Assembly (NCBI GenBank): GCA_005776735.1
Contig: SXOM01000167.1
Coordinates: 1 to 32,064, forward strand
Direction of reading: 5' to 3'
Length of the DNA stretch: 32,064 bases
DNA from: Pseudomonadota bacterium
GTDB lineage: Bacteria > Myxococcota_A > UBA796 > SXON01
In this document: positions 18,586 to 26,764 of the stretch, piece by piece
Numbering within the stretch: position 1 is the stretch's first letter
Layout of the letters: every line of letters begins with the position of its first letter
Position numbers and translations under genes: made by a program
The notes under the pieces: generated by a model
What the model saw: the letters and a program-made list of their open reading frames with translations, nothing else
The model's database searches: none
Told to the model about the DNA's origin: nothing

Positions 18586-19029
18586 TCAGTCGTAGAGGCC
18601 GAGTTCGTCCGACAGCCCGGTCAACTCGTCCAGCGCGGCACGGCGAGCCTCGTCGTCGCGCCTCTTGAAGGCGAGTACGTCGGCGAGGCGAATCCGTCGA
18701 TGGGTGCCGACTCGCCGGTGCGGGAGCTCGCCCGCGTCGAGCATTGCGACGAGGTGGGGACGGGAGACGTGCAGGAGTGCGGCTGCTTCGTTGGTCGTGA
18801 GCTCCTCGTCGTCGGCGACCACACGCACCGCGTGCCCGTTGCCGATGGTCTCAAGGACGTCTCCAAACACTTCGACGGCGGCGGCAGGCACCACGATCTC
18901 GATCACGCGTCCGGCGCGATCCTGGACGCGAAGAACGGCGTCGGCGGGACTCGACACGTCCGCCAAGGCTTCGCCGGCCTGGCGGGCGGTTCGCACCGTG
19001 TCGCGGTCCGGGGTGGTGTGGATGGACAT
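18586..19029 (-). CDS. Helix-turn-helix (excisionase/MerR-like) antitoxin partner of the PIN toxin
   Basis: 147 aa. ELTTNEAAALLHVSRPHLVAMLDAGELPHRRVGTHRRIRLADVLAFKRR is an excisionase-type HTH; 6 nt upstream of the toxin gene. Confidence 0.82.
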   Translation of the reverse strand: MSIHTTPDRDTVRTARQAGEALADVSSPADAVLRVQDRAGRVIEIVVPAAAVEVFGDVLETIGNGHAVRVVADDEELTTNEAAALLHVSRPHLVAMLDAGELPHRRVGTHRRIRLADVLAFKRRDDEARRAALDELTGLSDELGLYD

Positions 19030-19032
19030 GGA

Positions 19033-19341
19033 TCAAGGATAGCCACCGTACGGCCTAAGTGCAATATGTGAAACGCTGTCGCGCTCACGGATTCGGGCAC
19101 GCCGACGGCGGCGGGGGGCGAAGGACTCGAGCCACGGTGACCGGCCGAGGTCGAACATGGCAGCGGGGCGATGGGTGGCGAGGAGCGGGCCGAGGGTGGC
19201 GTAGTCGATCACCTCCTCGGGCGTGATCATGGCGACCTGGGCGCGGGCGAACCGCACCCGGCGGACGGGGGTGGTGCTCCCCCAGTCGGGGTTGTGGTAG
19301 TCGGTCCCCCGGAGGCTGGTGCCGCTCGAGTCCCAATGCAA
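19033..19341 (-). CDS. Hypothetical protein (possibly truncated), between the J1-like gene and the HTH antitoxin
   Basis: Open frame extends back to the stop of the 19399 gene. Text ...VESFWHEGRGPELLRLHWDSSGTSLRGTDYHNPDWGSTTPVRRVRFARAQVAMITPEEVIDYATLGPLLATHRPAAMFDLGRSPWLESFAPRRR looks like real protein; the basic tail may be a frameshifted end. Start codon uncertain (TTG or GTC-region). Confidence 0.45.
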   Translation of the reverse strand: MHWDSSGTSLRGTDYHNPDWGSTTPVRRVRFARAQVAMITPEEVIDYATLGPLLATHRPAAMFDLGRSPWLESFAPRRRRRARIRERDSVSHIALRPYGGYP

Positions 19342-19398
19342 CCGGAGTAACTCCGGCCCGCGGCCCTCGTGCCAGAACGATTCGACGTGTATTGGGGA

Positions 19399-19773
19399 TC
19401 AAGGTGCCGCCGTGAACGAAGCCACCACCTCGATCTCACCGACGAGCGCGTCGTTGAACGCTTCCAGCTCCTCCGCCGGGATCCAGTACTCCTCGTGCTC
19501 GCGCGCGCCGACGACGTGCCGCTCGTACCGGTCCAGGAACGCCTTCCGCACCGCGAAGCGCGTCACGAACCCGACGCCGCTCTCCTTGACGTTCCAGCGC
19601 TCGGCGATCTCCCGCGCGTAGGCCTCGTTCGTCACCGGGTAGAAGATCGGCTGATCAGGCAGACGGCGCGGCCAGCGCAGCCAGCCCGAAGCCGCTACGA
19701 GCGCGAGCTCCTTCGGGCCGGTGGGGCGAAACAAGGTGACGACGTCTTCCACCCCGCCCTCGTACTCCCGCAT
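19399..19773 (-). CDS. Small conserved-type protein of the family often auto-annotated 'ADP-ribosylation/crystallin J1' (function unknown)
   Basis: 124 aa from ATG 19773, or 117 aa from GTG 19752, which is the start shared with the two truncated copies. VEDVVTLFRPTGPKELALVAASGWLRWPRRLPDQPIFYPVTNEAYAREIAERWNVKESGVGFVTRF...EYWIPAEELEAFNDALVGEIEVVASF. Family name recalled, not searched. Confidence 0.7.
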   Translation of the reverse strand: MREYEGGVEDVVTLFRPTGPKELALVAASGWLRWPRRLPDQPIFYPVTNEAYAREIAERWNVKESGVGFVTRFAVRKAFLDRYERHVVGAREHEEYWIPAEELEAFNDALVGEIEVVASFTAAP

Positions 19774-19821
19774 CCACGGGCCGGCATCGTCGCCGGGCGC
19801 CTTCGGCGCTATGATTGCTGC

Positions 19822-20094
19822 ATGTCCGCACCTGCCCGCACCGTCGATGTCGCCACCGCGCTGCCTTGGGGTCGCGCGGGAGAGCCCGACGTCCGCGCGC
19901 TGGCTCGCGAGCTGCGCCTGCTCTGGATCATCGAGGAGGTTCGCCAGCACCGCCTCGGGGTCGGCAAGGGCGCCGAGCTGGCGGACGTGCCCCGCGCGGC
20001 GTTCATGCGTGTCCTCGGGGAACATGGCGTGCCGGTGATCGACTACTCGGCCGACGATCTCGAGCGTGAACTCGGCACCTTCGGTCCCGGGTGA
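19822..20094 (+). CDS. UPF0175-type antitoxin
   Basis: 90 aa. ALARELRLLWIIEEVRQHRLGVGKGAELADVPRAAFMRVLGEHGVPVIDYSADDLERELG matches the UPF0175 pattern; overlaps the downstream toxin by 4 nt. Confidence 0.75.
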   Translation: MSAPARTVDVATALPWGRAGEPDVRALARELRLLWIIEEVRQHRLGVGKGAELADVPRAAFMRVLGEHGVPVIDYSADDLERELGTFGPG

Positions 20095-20576
20095 TCGTCG
20101 TTCCGGACGCTGGCCCGCTGATCTACTTGGCGGGGGCGGGCCAGATCGAGTTGTTGCGGACCCTCTACACGGAAGTGGTCGTGCCACGGGTCGTCTACGA
20201 TGAGGTCACCGTCGGCGGCGCGGGGCTGACAGGCAGCGCGGAGGTTGCGGCGGCCGCGTGGATCCGGGTCGTCGACCAGGCTCCTGACGCCACGCTCCTC
20301 GGTCGCCTGGACGCAGGTGAGGCGGCGGCGATTCCACTGGCGGCGGCGTTGGGTGCGATCCTCCTTGTCGACGACGGGGAGGCGCGCGCTGTAGCCGGGG
20401 AGCGCGGCATCCCTGTCATCGGGAGCCTGGGCGTGCTGCTCGGTGCGAAGCAGCGGGGGCACGTCGCAGCGGTCCGTCCGGTTCTGGACCGGATGATGGA
20501 GCTGGGGATGTTCGTGTCATCGGCGCTCCGGGCGCGTGTGCTCGTGCTGGCGGGTGAGGGCGACGGCGGAAGTTAG
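20091..20576 (+). CDS. DUF3368-type PIN-like toxin
   Basis: 161 aa. IVVPDAGPLIYLAGAGQIELLRTLYTEVVVPRVVYDEV...LDAGEAAAIPLAAALGAILLVDDGEARAVA...GSLGVLL; GTGA overlap with the UPF0175 gene. Confidence 0.85.
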   Translation: MIVVPDAGPLIYLAGAGQIELLRTLYTEVVVPRVVYDEVTVGGAGLTGSAEVAAAAWIRVVDQAPDATLLGRLDAGEAAAIPLAAALGAILLVDDGEARAVAGERGIPVIGSLGVLLGAKQRGHVAAVRPVLDRMMELGMFVSSALRARVLVLAGEGDGGS

Positions 20577-20634
20577 AACTCCGCGAGTGGCTTCGGGGAC
20601 GCATCGAGGTCCGCGCGCGAGGCCGCTTACGGCG

Positions 20635-20724
20635 CTACTTCGCCGCCATCAAATACTCGAACTCCTCGATGGCGCTCTCCCCTGGATCGACCCAGAAAGT
20701 TCTATAATCATCCAATATGCCCAC
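20635..20724 (-). pseudogene. 29-aa coding-like remnant ORF (VGILDDYRTFWVDPGESAIEEFEYLMAAK)
   Basis: GTG 20724 directly abuts the stop of the truncated J1-like copy (20725-20727). Short but protein-like composition. Confidence 0.3.
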
Positions 20725-20904
20725 TCAGCCAGGCCGCCACGGGCCGCCCGACGAGCCCGCGAGCCGTGCGTAGGCCTCGTTCGTCACCGGGTAGAAGCTC
20801 GGCTGCTCGGGCCGCCGAGGGGGCCAGCGCTTCCAGCGCGAAGCCGCCACGAGCGCGAGTTCCTTCGGGCCGGTCGGGCGGTAGAGGATGACGACGTCTT
20901 CCAC
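20725..20904 (-). pseudogene. Truncated copy 2 of the J1-like gene (59 aa)
   Basis: V-EDVVILYRPTGPKELALVAASRWKRWPPRRPEQPSFYPVTNEAYARLAG... aligns with the N-terminal half of 19399-19752, then diverges and stops. Confidence 0.75.
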
Positions 20905-21028
20905 GGCTGCCCTGTACTCCCGCTCGCCGCCTCCGGCATCGTCGCCGCGCGCGCCTCGTTCTTCACGACGGCGACCGCGCGGTTATAACGTCGTTCATAC
21001 GAGGTGCCCCATGGTCAAGACGCTCTCC
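20831..21028. repeat. Direct repeat copy A flanking the AbrB-Doc module
   Basis: 198 nt; gapless alignment with 21697-21894, about 165/198 identical by hand count. Spans the J1-like 5' end, the intergenic promoter region and the first 18 nt of the antitoxin. Confidence 0.8.
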
Positions 21029-21232
21029 CCGATCGGCAACAGCCTGGGACTCATCATCGACAAGGCGATCCTTGATCTTCTCGGGATCTCCCGCGACACC
21101 CCCCTGGACATCAAGACGGACGGGGAGGCGTTGATCATCCGACCGGTGCGGACCGAGGCCACCACCGTCGCCGACTCGACGCGCCGGATGATGGACGTGC
21201 ACGCGGAGACGCTGCGGAAGCTCGCGAAGTGA
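21011..21232 (+). CDS. AbrB/MazE-type antitoxin
   Basis: 73 aa. MVKTLSPIGNSLGLIIDKAILDLLGISRDTPLDIKTDGEALIIRPV (SpoVT/AbrB fold signature); GTGA overlap with doc. Confidence 0.88.
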   Translation: MVKTLSPIGNSLGLIIDKAILDLLGISRDTPLDIKTDGEALIIRPVRTEATTVADSTRRMMDVHAETLRKLAK

Positions 21233-21633
21233 GGTTCCTGTCGGCCGCGGAGGTGCTGGAGATCCACGCGGCCCAGCTCGCACGCTTCGGAGGAGGGAGC
21301 GGCGTGCGTTCGCCGGAGCTGCTCGAGTCCGCGGTGGCGCAGGCGGAGGCGACGTTCGCAGGCGAGTACCTTCACGTGGACGTGTTCGAGATGGCGGCGG
21401 CGTACCTCTACCACATCGTCCAGAACCACCCCTTCGTGGACGGGAACAAGCGCGCGGGGCTGCTGAGCGCTCTCGTGTTCCTCGATCTGAATGGCAGGAC
21501 GGTCGGGGTCTCGGACGAGCGGCTGTACGCGATGACGATGGCGGTCGCGAGTGGGGAGGCCGGGAAGGAACAGGTCGCCGCGCTCTTGCGGGAGCTGGCC
21601 GAAGGCGCGTCGCTACCAGGGGATGTTCGTTAG
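21229..21633 (+). CDS. doc: Death-on-curing (Doc/Fic) family toxin
   Basis: 134 aa. HPFVDGNKRAGLLSALVFLDLNGR matches the Doc HxFx(D)xNKR motif; follows an AbrB-type antitoxin. Confidence 0.9.
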   Translation: MRFLSAAEVLEIHAAQLARFGGGSGVRSPELLESAVAQAEATFAGEYLHVDVFEMAAAYLYHIVQNHPFVDGNKRAGLLSALVFLDLNGRTVGVSDERLYAMTMAVASGEAGKEQVAALLRELAEGASLPGDVR

Positions 21634-21692
21634 AACCCACCACGTCTCTCGCGGGCCCTTTCCAGGTCCCTCGACGTACGCGTTCAGCGGTC

Positions 21693-21770
21693 CTACTTCC
21701 AGCCGGACGCCGCCACCAAGGCGAGCTCCTTGGGGCCGGTCGGGCGGTAGAGGACGACGACGTCTTCCAT
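21693..21770 (-). pseudogene. Truncated copy 3 of the J1-like gene (25 aa)
   Basis: MEDVVVLYRPTGPKELALVAASGWK* aligns with the first 25 residues of copies 1 and 2. Confidence 0.7.
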
Positions 21771-21894
21771 GTCTGCCCTGTACTCCCGCTCGCCGCCTCC
21801 GGCATTGTTGCCGCGTGGGACTCCTCCTTCACCATCGCGGCCGTGTGGTCATTACATCGTTCCTACAGGGTGCTGCATGGTCACGACGCTCTCC
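21697..21894. repeat. Direct repeat copy B flanking the AbrB-Doc module
   Basis: See 20831-21028. Ends with an antitoxin-start remnant ATGGTCACGACGCTCTCC (MVTTLS). Confidence 0.8.
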
Positions 21895-22829
21895 AGGACG
21901 TTCGGCGATACGCGATCCAGGAAGCGGGTGACCGACGAGCGCCACAGCGCGGCGTCTGCGGAGTAGAGGCCGACGTGGCCCGCGCTGGGGAACACGACGA
22001 GCTCAGAGGGTCCCGCCAGCGAGGCACGAATGGACTCGACCTCGGCGAGGTGTGCCCGAGGATCGTCCTCTCCATTGAGGAGCAGGGTCGGCGTATCGAT
22101 GTTCGCCGCGAAGTCGACAGGGTTCATCTCGAAACCGTTGAACCCGAGCTCGACCCCGCCCCAGAAGACCAGCAGCGCCGCTCCGGGTTGCGCGGGGAGG
22201 CCCATCGCCTCGAACCGGTGGCCGACCGTCGTGAGGAGCCGGTCATAGGGGTTCTCGAGGACCAGGGCGTCCGCAGCGGCACCCAGCACCCCGACCGCGC
22301 GCAGCACCGCGGCGCTCCCCATCGACTTGCCGAACAGCACCACACGACCGTCGCCTTGGTGTGCGTTGGCGAGCGCGGCGACGATGTCCGCCTCGGCCCA
22401 GCCGAGCGACGTGGTGTTGCCAGGCGACTCCCCGGATCCCGGGAAGTCCACCATCACCGTTGTCCAGCCCGCGGCGTGGAGCACCGCGGCCTCGTCGAGC
22501 AGGTCCGACTTGGACCCGCCGTATCCGTGGAACAGCAACGCCGTCCCTCGGCCTGACCCCGGAACGGTCCAGGTTGACACCCCAGCCTGTACCGTACTCG
22601 AGGCGACGAGGCCGACATCGACGGGAAGTCGGCTCACGGTCGGTCTCGGCACCACGACGCCGGTGAGGGCCACCGCGATGCGCTCGGTCGCGGAGAGGGC
22701 TTCTGGATTGCCGGTCTTCGCCCCATCCGATGCGAAGTGGGTGAACCGCCAGGCGTGCGCGGCGACGATGACGTTGCCGCATGCGAGGGCGACAGACGCG
22801 GCGAGTACCGCCTGGCGACGACGCGTCAC
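21852..22829 (-). CDS. Alpha/beta hydrolase with N-terminal signal anchor
   Basis: GTG 22829, 325 aa. LLFHGYGGSKSDLLDEA, GKSMGSAAVL (GxSxG nucleophile elbow), NGEDDPRAHLAEVE and SAGHVGLY (catalytic His). Confidence 0.88.
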   Translation of the reverse strand: MTRRRQAVLAASVALACGNVIVAAHAWRFTHFASDGAKTGNPEALSATERIAVALTGVVVPRPTVSRLPVDVGLVASSTVQAGVSTWTVPGSGRGTALLFHGYGGSKSDLLDEAAVLHAAGWTTVMVDFPGSGESPGNTTSLGWAEADIVAALANAHQGDGRVVLFGKSMGSAAVLRAVGVLGAAADALVLENPYDRLLTTVGHRFEAMGLPAQPGAALLVFWGGVELGFNGFEMNPVDFAANIDTPTLLLNGEDDPRAHLAEVESIRASLAGPSELVVFPSAGHVGLYSADAALWRSSVTRFLDRVSPNVLESVVTMQHPVGTM

Positions 22830-22923
22830 AGCAATCCGCCTGCGCGAGCCAAGAGCCTGGCCGGGTCGAGGTCGGGTCGGTTGATCCTGCTTTCCGCGTG
22901 CGCCACCCGCCCGCGACGCCCGA

Positions 22924-23955
22924 TCACGGGGCCACCCGGGTGTTGGTGGCGTCGATCTCGGCCTGGAACGCCGCGGCGACCCAGGCGTGCCCGCGTTCGT
23001 TGAGGTGCACCGCGTCGTTGGAGTCCCGTCGCAGCGCGACCGGGTCGGCGGGCCGCGGGACCATGGCGACGTCGAGCCCCGCCTCGCGGGCGATCCCGGC
23101 CAGCTCGACGGGGCGCATCCACGCCGCCTCCAGCCGCGGCACCATGCGCGTGATCGGCCGCAGTTCGGCGAGTCGCCGGAGCGCCGGAACGGCCCGGCGA
23201 ACCTCCGTCGGCGCGGCCGGGAGCGTGGCGCTCCGGCCCGTGCGCAGCGCGAGCTGCCAGCTCGTGAAGCGCCAGGCCTCGGAGTGGGAGAAAAGCCACG
23301 GCCAGTGCGCGTCCTTCCAGACCGTGAACTGGGTGGGTGGGGAGGCCAGCGCCCAGCGCCCTTGCACCCGCGTGGCGCGCCGCGGCGTGACGTCGCCGAG
23401 GTCGTTGCCGCAGAGGAGGAGCAGGGTTCGCTCGGGACGCAGCCGGTCGCCGAGCGCCTCGATGAGCGCCACCAGGTCGCTCGGGTGGTACCCCACCTCC
23501 GCCAGCACACACACGGGTGGGCCCCCGGTCCGGATCGCCAGCGGCCAGGCGTTGGCGAAGTCGGTGGTGCGGCCACCGGCGGTGGTCTGCGTGGTGGTGC
23601 TGTCGCCGAGCGCGAGCCAGTGGGGCCGGGTCAGGTCGCAGGTCCCCCACCGGCTCGTGAACCCCGTCGGGGTCAGGGTGAATCCGCGTGGGACGTAGTC
23701 CACAGCGCTGAGATCGACGCCGTGGGCCGAGCGTGGCACCGTGTCGGTACCGGGCATCCCGGTGTTGAGTCCCTGCCACAGATCGAGGTGCTCCCGCCGC
23801 GCCCAGTGCTCGATTGCGCCGAGCGTTCCGACGAGGACCACCGCCGCCGCGCCGAGCAGGCGGCGCCTACGCAACGGAGCCCCCGCGCCCGCGTTGGGCG
23901 TCGCGCCGCGGTGGCTCGCAGGGAAGGCGCAGGGGAGCTCCGACGTGCAGGGCAT
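22924..23955 (-). CDS. SGNH/GDSL-like hydrolase with N-terminal membrane anchor
   Basis: 343 aa. LALGDSTTTQ, LLLCGNDLGD and DAVHLNERGHAWVA blocks; hydrophobic N-terminus LLGAAAVVLVGTLGA. Confidence 0.8.
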   Translation of the reverse strand: MPCTSELPCAFPASHRGATPNAGAGAPLRRRRLLGAAAVVLVGTLGAIEHWARREHLDLWQGLNTGMPGTDTVPRSAHGVDLSAVDYVPRGFTLTPTGFTSRWGTCDLTRPHWLALGDSTTTQTTAGGRTTDFANAWPLAIRTGGPPVCVLAEVGYHPSDLVALIEALGDRLRPERTLLLLCGNDLGDVTPRRATRVQGRWALASPPTQFTVWKDAHWPWLFSHSEAWRFTSWQLALRTGRSATLPAAPTEVRRAVPALRRLAELRPITRMVPRLEAAWMRPVELAGIAREAGLDVAMVPRPADPVALRRDSNDAVHLNERGHAWVAAAFQAEIDATNTRVAP

Positions 23956-24016
23956 CCTACCTCGCGGACGGCGGCTCCGAACGGCGCCGTGGGCCGGCCG
24001 GCGGACTCGGCGCGTG

Positions 24017-24034
24017 TCGGGACGGTCGCGGGCC
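24017..24034. repeat. Dispersed intergenic repeat, partial core
   Basis: tcgggacggtcgcgggcc in the divergent intergenic region. Confidence 0.35.
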
Positions 24035-24091
24035 GGACCCCGAGAGGTGAATCGGTGCTATGATCGCGGCCTCTCGTCCCGGGACCGCAGC

Positions 24092-26674
24092 ATGCACCGT
24101 CCGTCGTCCAGCCTCCTCCTCGCCCTCCTCGCTGCGTGCTCCGACTCGGGCGTGACGCAGCACAACGTCGACCCGGTCGCCGAGATCACCTCGCACCAGG
24201 ACGGGGACACGGTTTCCGAGGGGTACGCCGTCACCCTCCGCGGCAGCGTCGGCGACGACGACGACGCGCTCGACTCGCTCTCCGTGGCGTGGTTGGTGGC
24301 GGGGGTGCAGGTGTGCGAGGAGGCCACGCCGGACGCGGCCGGTGTGGTGGTCTGTGATCACACGTTCGTGCCGGCGGGTGGCCAGGTGGTCCTCGAGGTC
24401 GCCGACGCACACGGGGGCCGCGGTTCGGACACGCTCTCGCTCGGGGTCACGCCGACCGACGCGCCGACGGCCACCATCACCAGCCCCGTGGCCGACGGGC
24501 GGTACTACGCAGACCAACTCATCACGTTCTCGGCCCTGATCGGCGACGCGGAGGACGCCCCGTCGGCGCTGGTCCTGAGTTGGGAGACCGAAGCGCTCGG
24601 CGAGCTCGGCCTGGACCTGACGGTGGGCGACGACGGCGCGGTCGAGGGCTTCAGTCGGCTCCCGGCCGGAGACCACTGGTTGCGCCTGCACGTCACCGAC
24701 ACCACCGGCAAGGAGACGATCGACAGCGTCTTGTTCACCGTCGGACCGGACAATTCCGCGCCGACGTGCAGCCTGCTCGCGCCGGTGGACGGCGCGGCGG
24801 GTGCGCTCGGAGACGAGCTGCGGCTGGACGGCATGGTGGGCGACGTGGACGTGCCTGTCGACGTGCTGAGCGTGGTGTTCACCTCGAGCCTGGACGGGGC
24901 CCTCGGGGCGCCCACGGTCGACACCGATGGGCGGGTTCGCTTGAGTTGGGACGCCCTCTCGGCGGGCACCCACCTGTTGTCGCTGGAGGTGGTCGACGAC
25001 GTGGGCGCCACGTGTGTCACGAGCGTCTACTACACGGTCGGGACGCCCCCCTCGGTGGTGATCGACGCGCCGCTGGATGGGGAGGTGGTCAATGAGGGGG
25101 ACGAGCTCGACATCGAGGTCACGGTCTCCGACACCGAGAGTGATCCTACTGAACTCACGTTGTCTTGGGCGAGTGACCTCGACGGCGAGCTGGGCACCGA
25201 GGGGGCCGACTTCTCGGGGTACGCCGCGCTCGCCGCCACGTTGTCGGCGGGCGATCACCGCCTGACGGTCACGGCCACCGACCCCGAAGGGCTGTCGGCG
25301 GTGGACGCGGTCTCGGTGACGGTCAACGCCCTCCCGACCGCGCCCACCGTGACGTTGTCGCCCGATCCGGCCGGCACCGACGACGCGCTGACGGCGTCGG
25401 CGACGGGCTCGGTCGACCCCGACAGCTCCGGCACCCTCTCCTACACCTACGATTGGTACGTCGACGGCGTGCTCAGCGGCGCGTCCACCAGCGCCATCCT
25501 GCCCGCGGCCTACACGACCAAGGGCGAGGTCTGGCGGGTTGTCGTCACCCCCAACGATGGGTGGGGCGACGGCGCCCCCGGCGAAGCGAGCCTCACCATC
25601 GGCAACACCGCGCCGACGGTGAGCGTGAGCCTGACCCCCACCACCGCGCGCACCGACGACACGCTCACTGCCGCGCCGGTCACGAGCGACACCGATGGGG
25701 ACGCCGTGAGTGTCACCTATGACTGGTTCGTCGACGGCGTCCTGGTCCGCTCGGGCGCGTCCAGCACGTTGTCGGGCTCCTACTTCGACAAGGGCGAAGA
25801 GGTGGTCGTCGAGGCCGTCGCCGACGACGGGGTGACCACCACCACCGCCGCCTCGGCCGGCGTCGTCATCGCCAACACTCCGCCCGGGGCCCCGACCCTC
25901 GCCATCGATCCCTCGGGGGCCACCGCCGGAGACGACCTGTGGTGCGAAGTGACGGTCCCGAGCGTGGACGCCGACGGCGACACCGTCACCTACTCCATGG
26001 ACTGGTCGGCTGACGGCGTCGCCTACACCGCGCCCACCACCACCACCTGGACCGACGACACCGTCGACGGAACCGATGTCGGCGCCAGCGAGATGTGGAT
26101 GTGTGTCGCGACGCCCCACGACGGCGAGGACGTCGGCACCACCGCCTCGGCCAGCGTCACCACCACCACTTCGTCGTGGTCGGGCACCATCGAGATGCCT
26201 TCGACCTCGACGGTCGACGGGTTCAACCACGGCGAGTGGTCGGCGCTCAATGGCGGCGGGCGTGTCGCCACCCGCATCGATCTCACCGGCGACTGCGTGA
26301 ACCCGCGATTGGCGTTCTACCAGCACAGCTCGGCCGACACCTCGATCACCGGCTCGTTCTACGTCATGAACAGCTCCGGAACGGTCCTGGACTACTCGAC
26401 CTACGCCACCTACTCCGGCTGCAACGACTGTTGGCTCGGCCCCTCCTCCGACCTCTCCCTCACCATGAGCGCAGGAACGGTCTACTACCTCGGCTTCTCC
26501 AACGACTCCGGCGGCGACATGTCGGGCCCCTCCATCTACCTGGACGCCTCCAGTCGCACCGTCGGCATCGCGACATTCAGCGATCCGCGCGCCGACAAGC
26601 CGGCCTCCCCCACCCGCGGCCTCCCGAGCACCACGGTGAGCTGGCAGAATCGGTGGCGCGTGATCTGCAACTGA
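24092..26674 (+). CDS. Multi-Ig/PKD-like repeat lipoprotein
   Basis: ATG 24092; lipobox LLLALLAAC. Repeated domains such as TLSPDPAGTDDALTASATGSVDPD...YDWYVDGVLSGASTSAILPAAYTTKGEVWRVVVTPNDGW and a C-terminal domain. Confidence 0.87.
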   Translation: MHRPSSSLLLALLAACSDSGVTQHNVDPVAEITSHQDGDTVSEGYAVTLRGSVGDDDDALDSLSVAWLVAGVQVCEEATPDAAGVVVCDHTFVPAGGQVVLEVADAHGGRGSDTLSLGVTPTDAPTATITSPVADGRYYADQLITFSALIGDAEDAPSALVLSWETEALGELGLDLTVGDDGAVEGFSRLPAGDHWLRLHVTDTTGKETIDSVLFTVGPDNSAPTCSLLAPVDGAAGALGDELRLDGMVGDVDVPVDVLSVVFTSSLDGALGAPTVDTDGRVRLSWDALSAGTHLLSLEVVDDVGATCVTSVYYTVGTPPSVVIDAPLDGEVVNEGDELDIEVTVSDTESDPTELTLSWASDLDGELGTEGADFSGYAALAATLSAGDHRLTVTATDPEGLSAVDAVSVTVNALPTAPTVTLSPDPAGTDDALTASATGSVDPDSSGTLSYTYDWYVDGVLSGASTSAILPAAYTTKGEVWRVVVTPNDGWGDGAPGEASLTIGNTAPTVSVSLTPTTARTDDTLTAAPVTSDTDGDAVSVTYDWFVDGVLVRSGASSTLSGSYFDKGEEVVVEAVADDGVTTTTAASAGVVIANTPPGAPTLAIDPSGATAGDDLWCEVTVPSVDADGDTVTYSMDWSADGVAYTAPTTTTWTDDTVDGTDVGASEMWMCVATPHDGEDVGTTASASVTTTTSSWSGTIEMPSTSTVDGFNHGEWSALNGGGRVATRIDLTGDCVNPRLAFYQHSSADTSITGSFYVMNSSGTVLDYSTYATYSGCNDCWLGPSSDLSLTMSAGTVYYLGFSNDSGGDMSGPSIYLDASSRTVGIATFSDPRADKPASPTRGLPSTTVSWQNRWRVICN

Positions 26675-26764
26675 CGGGGAGGCGCGCCGCGACCGACCGC
26701 TTCGAGCCGGTTTGGCGTGCGCGCGCCTCGGCGCGGGGGCGACGCTGCGATAACGCCGGGCCCC

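Noticed and set aside
19399-19401. Possible TGA readthrough/selenocysteine joining the J1-like protein to the following same-frame ORF
   Set aside because: Same frame is notable, but there is no SECIS-like evidence and the J1-like protein ends normally; a separate gene or remnant is simpler.
23957-26326. 789-aa minus-strand ORF opposite the Ig-repeat lipoprotein
   Set aside because: Shadow ORF with no domain-like text.
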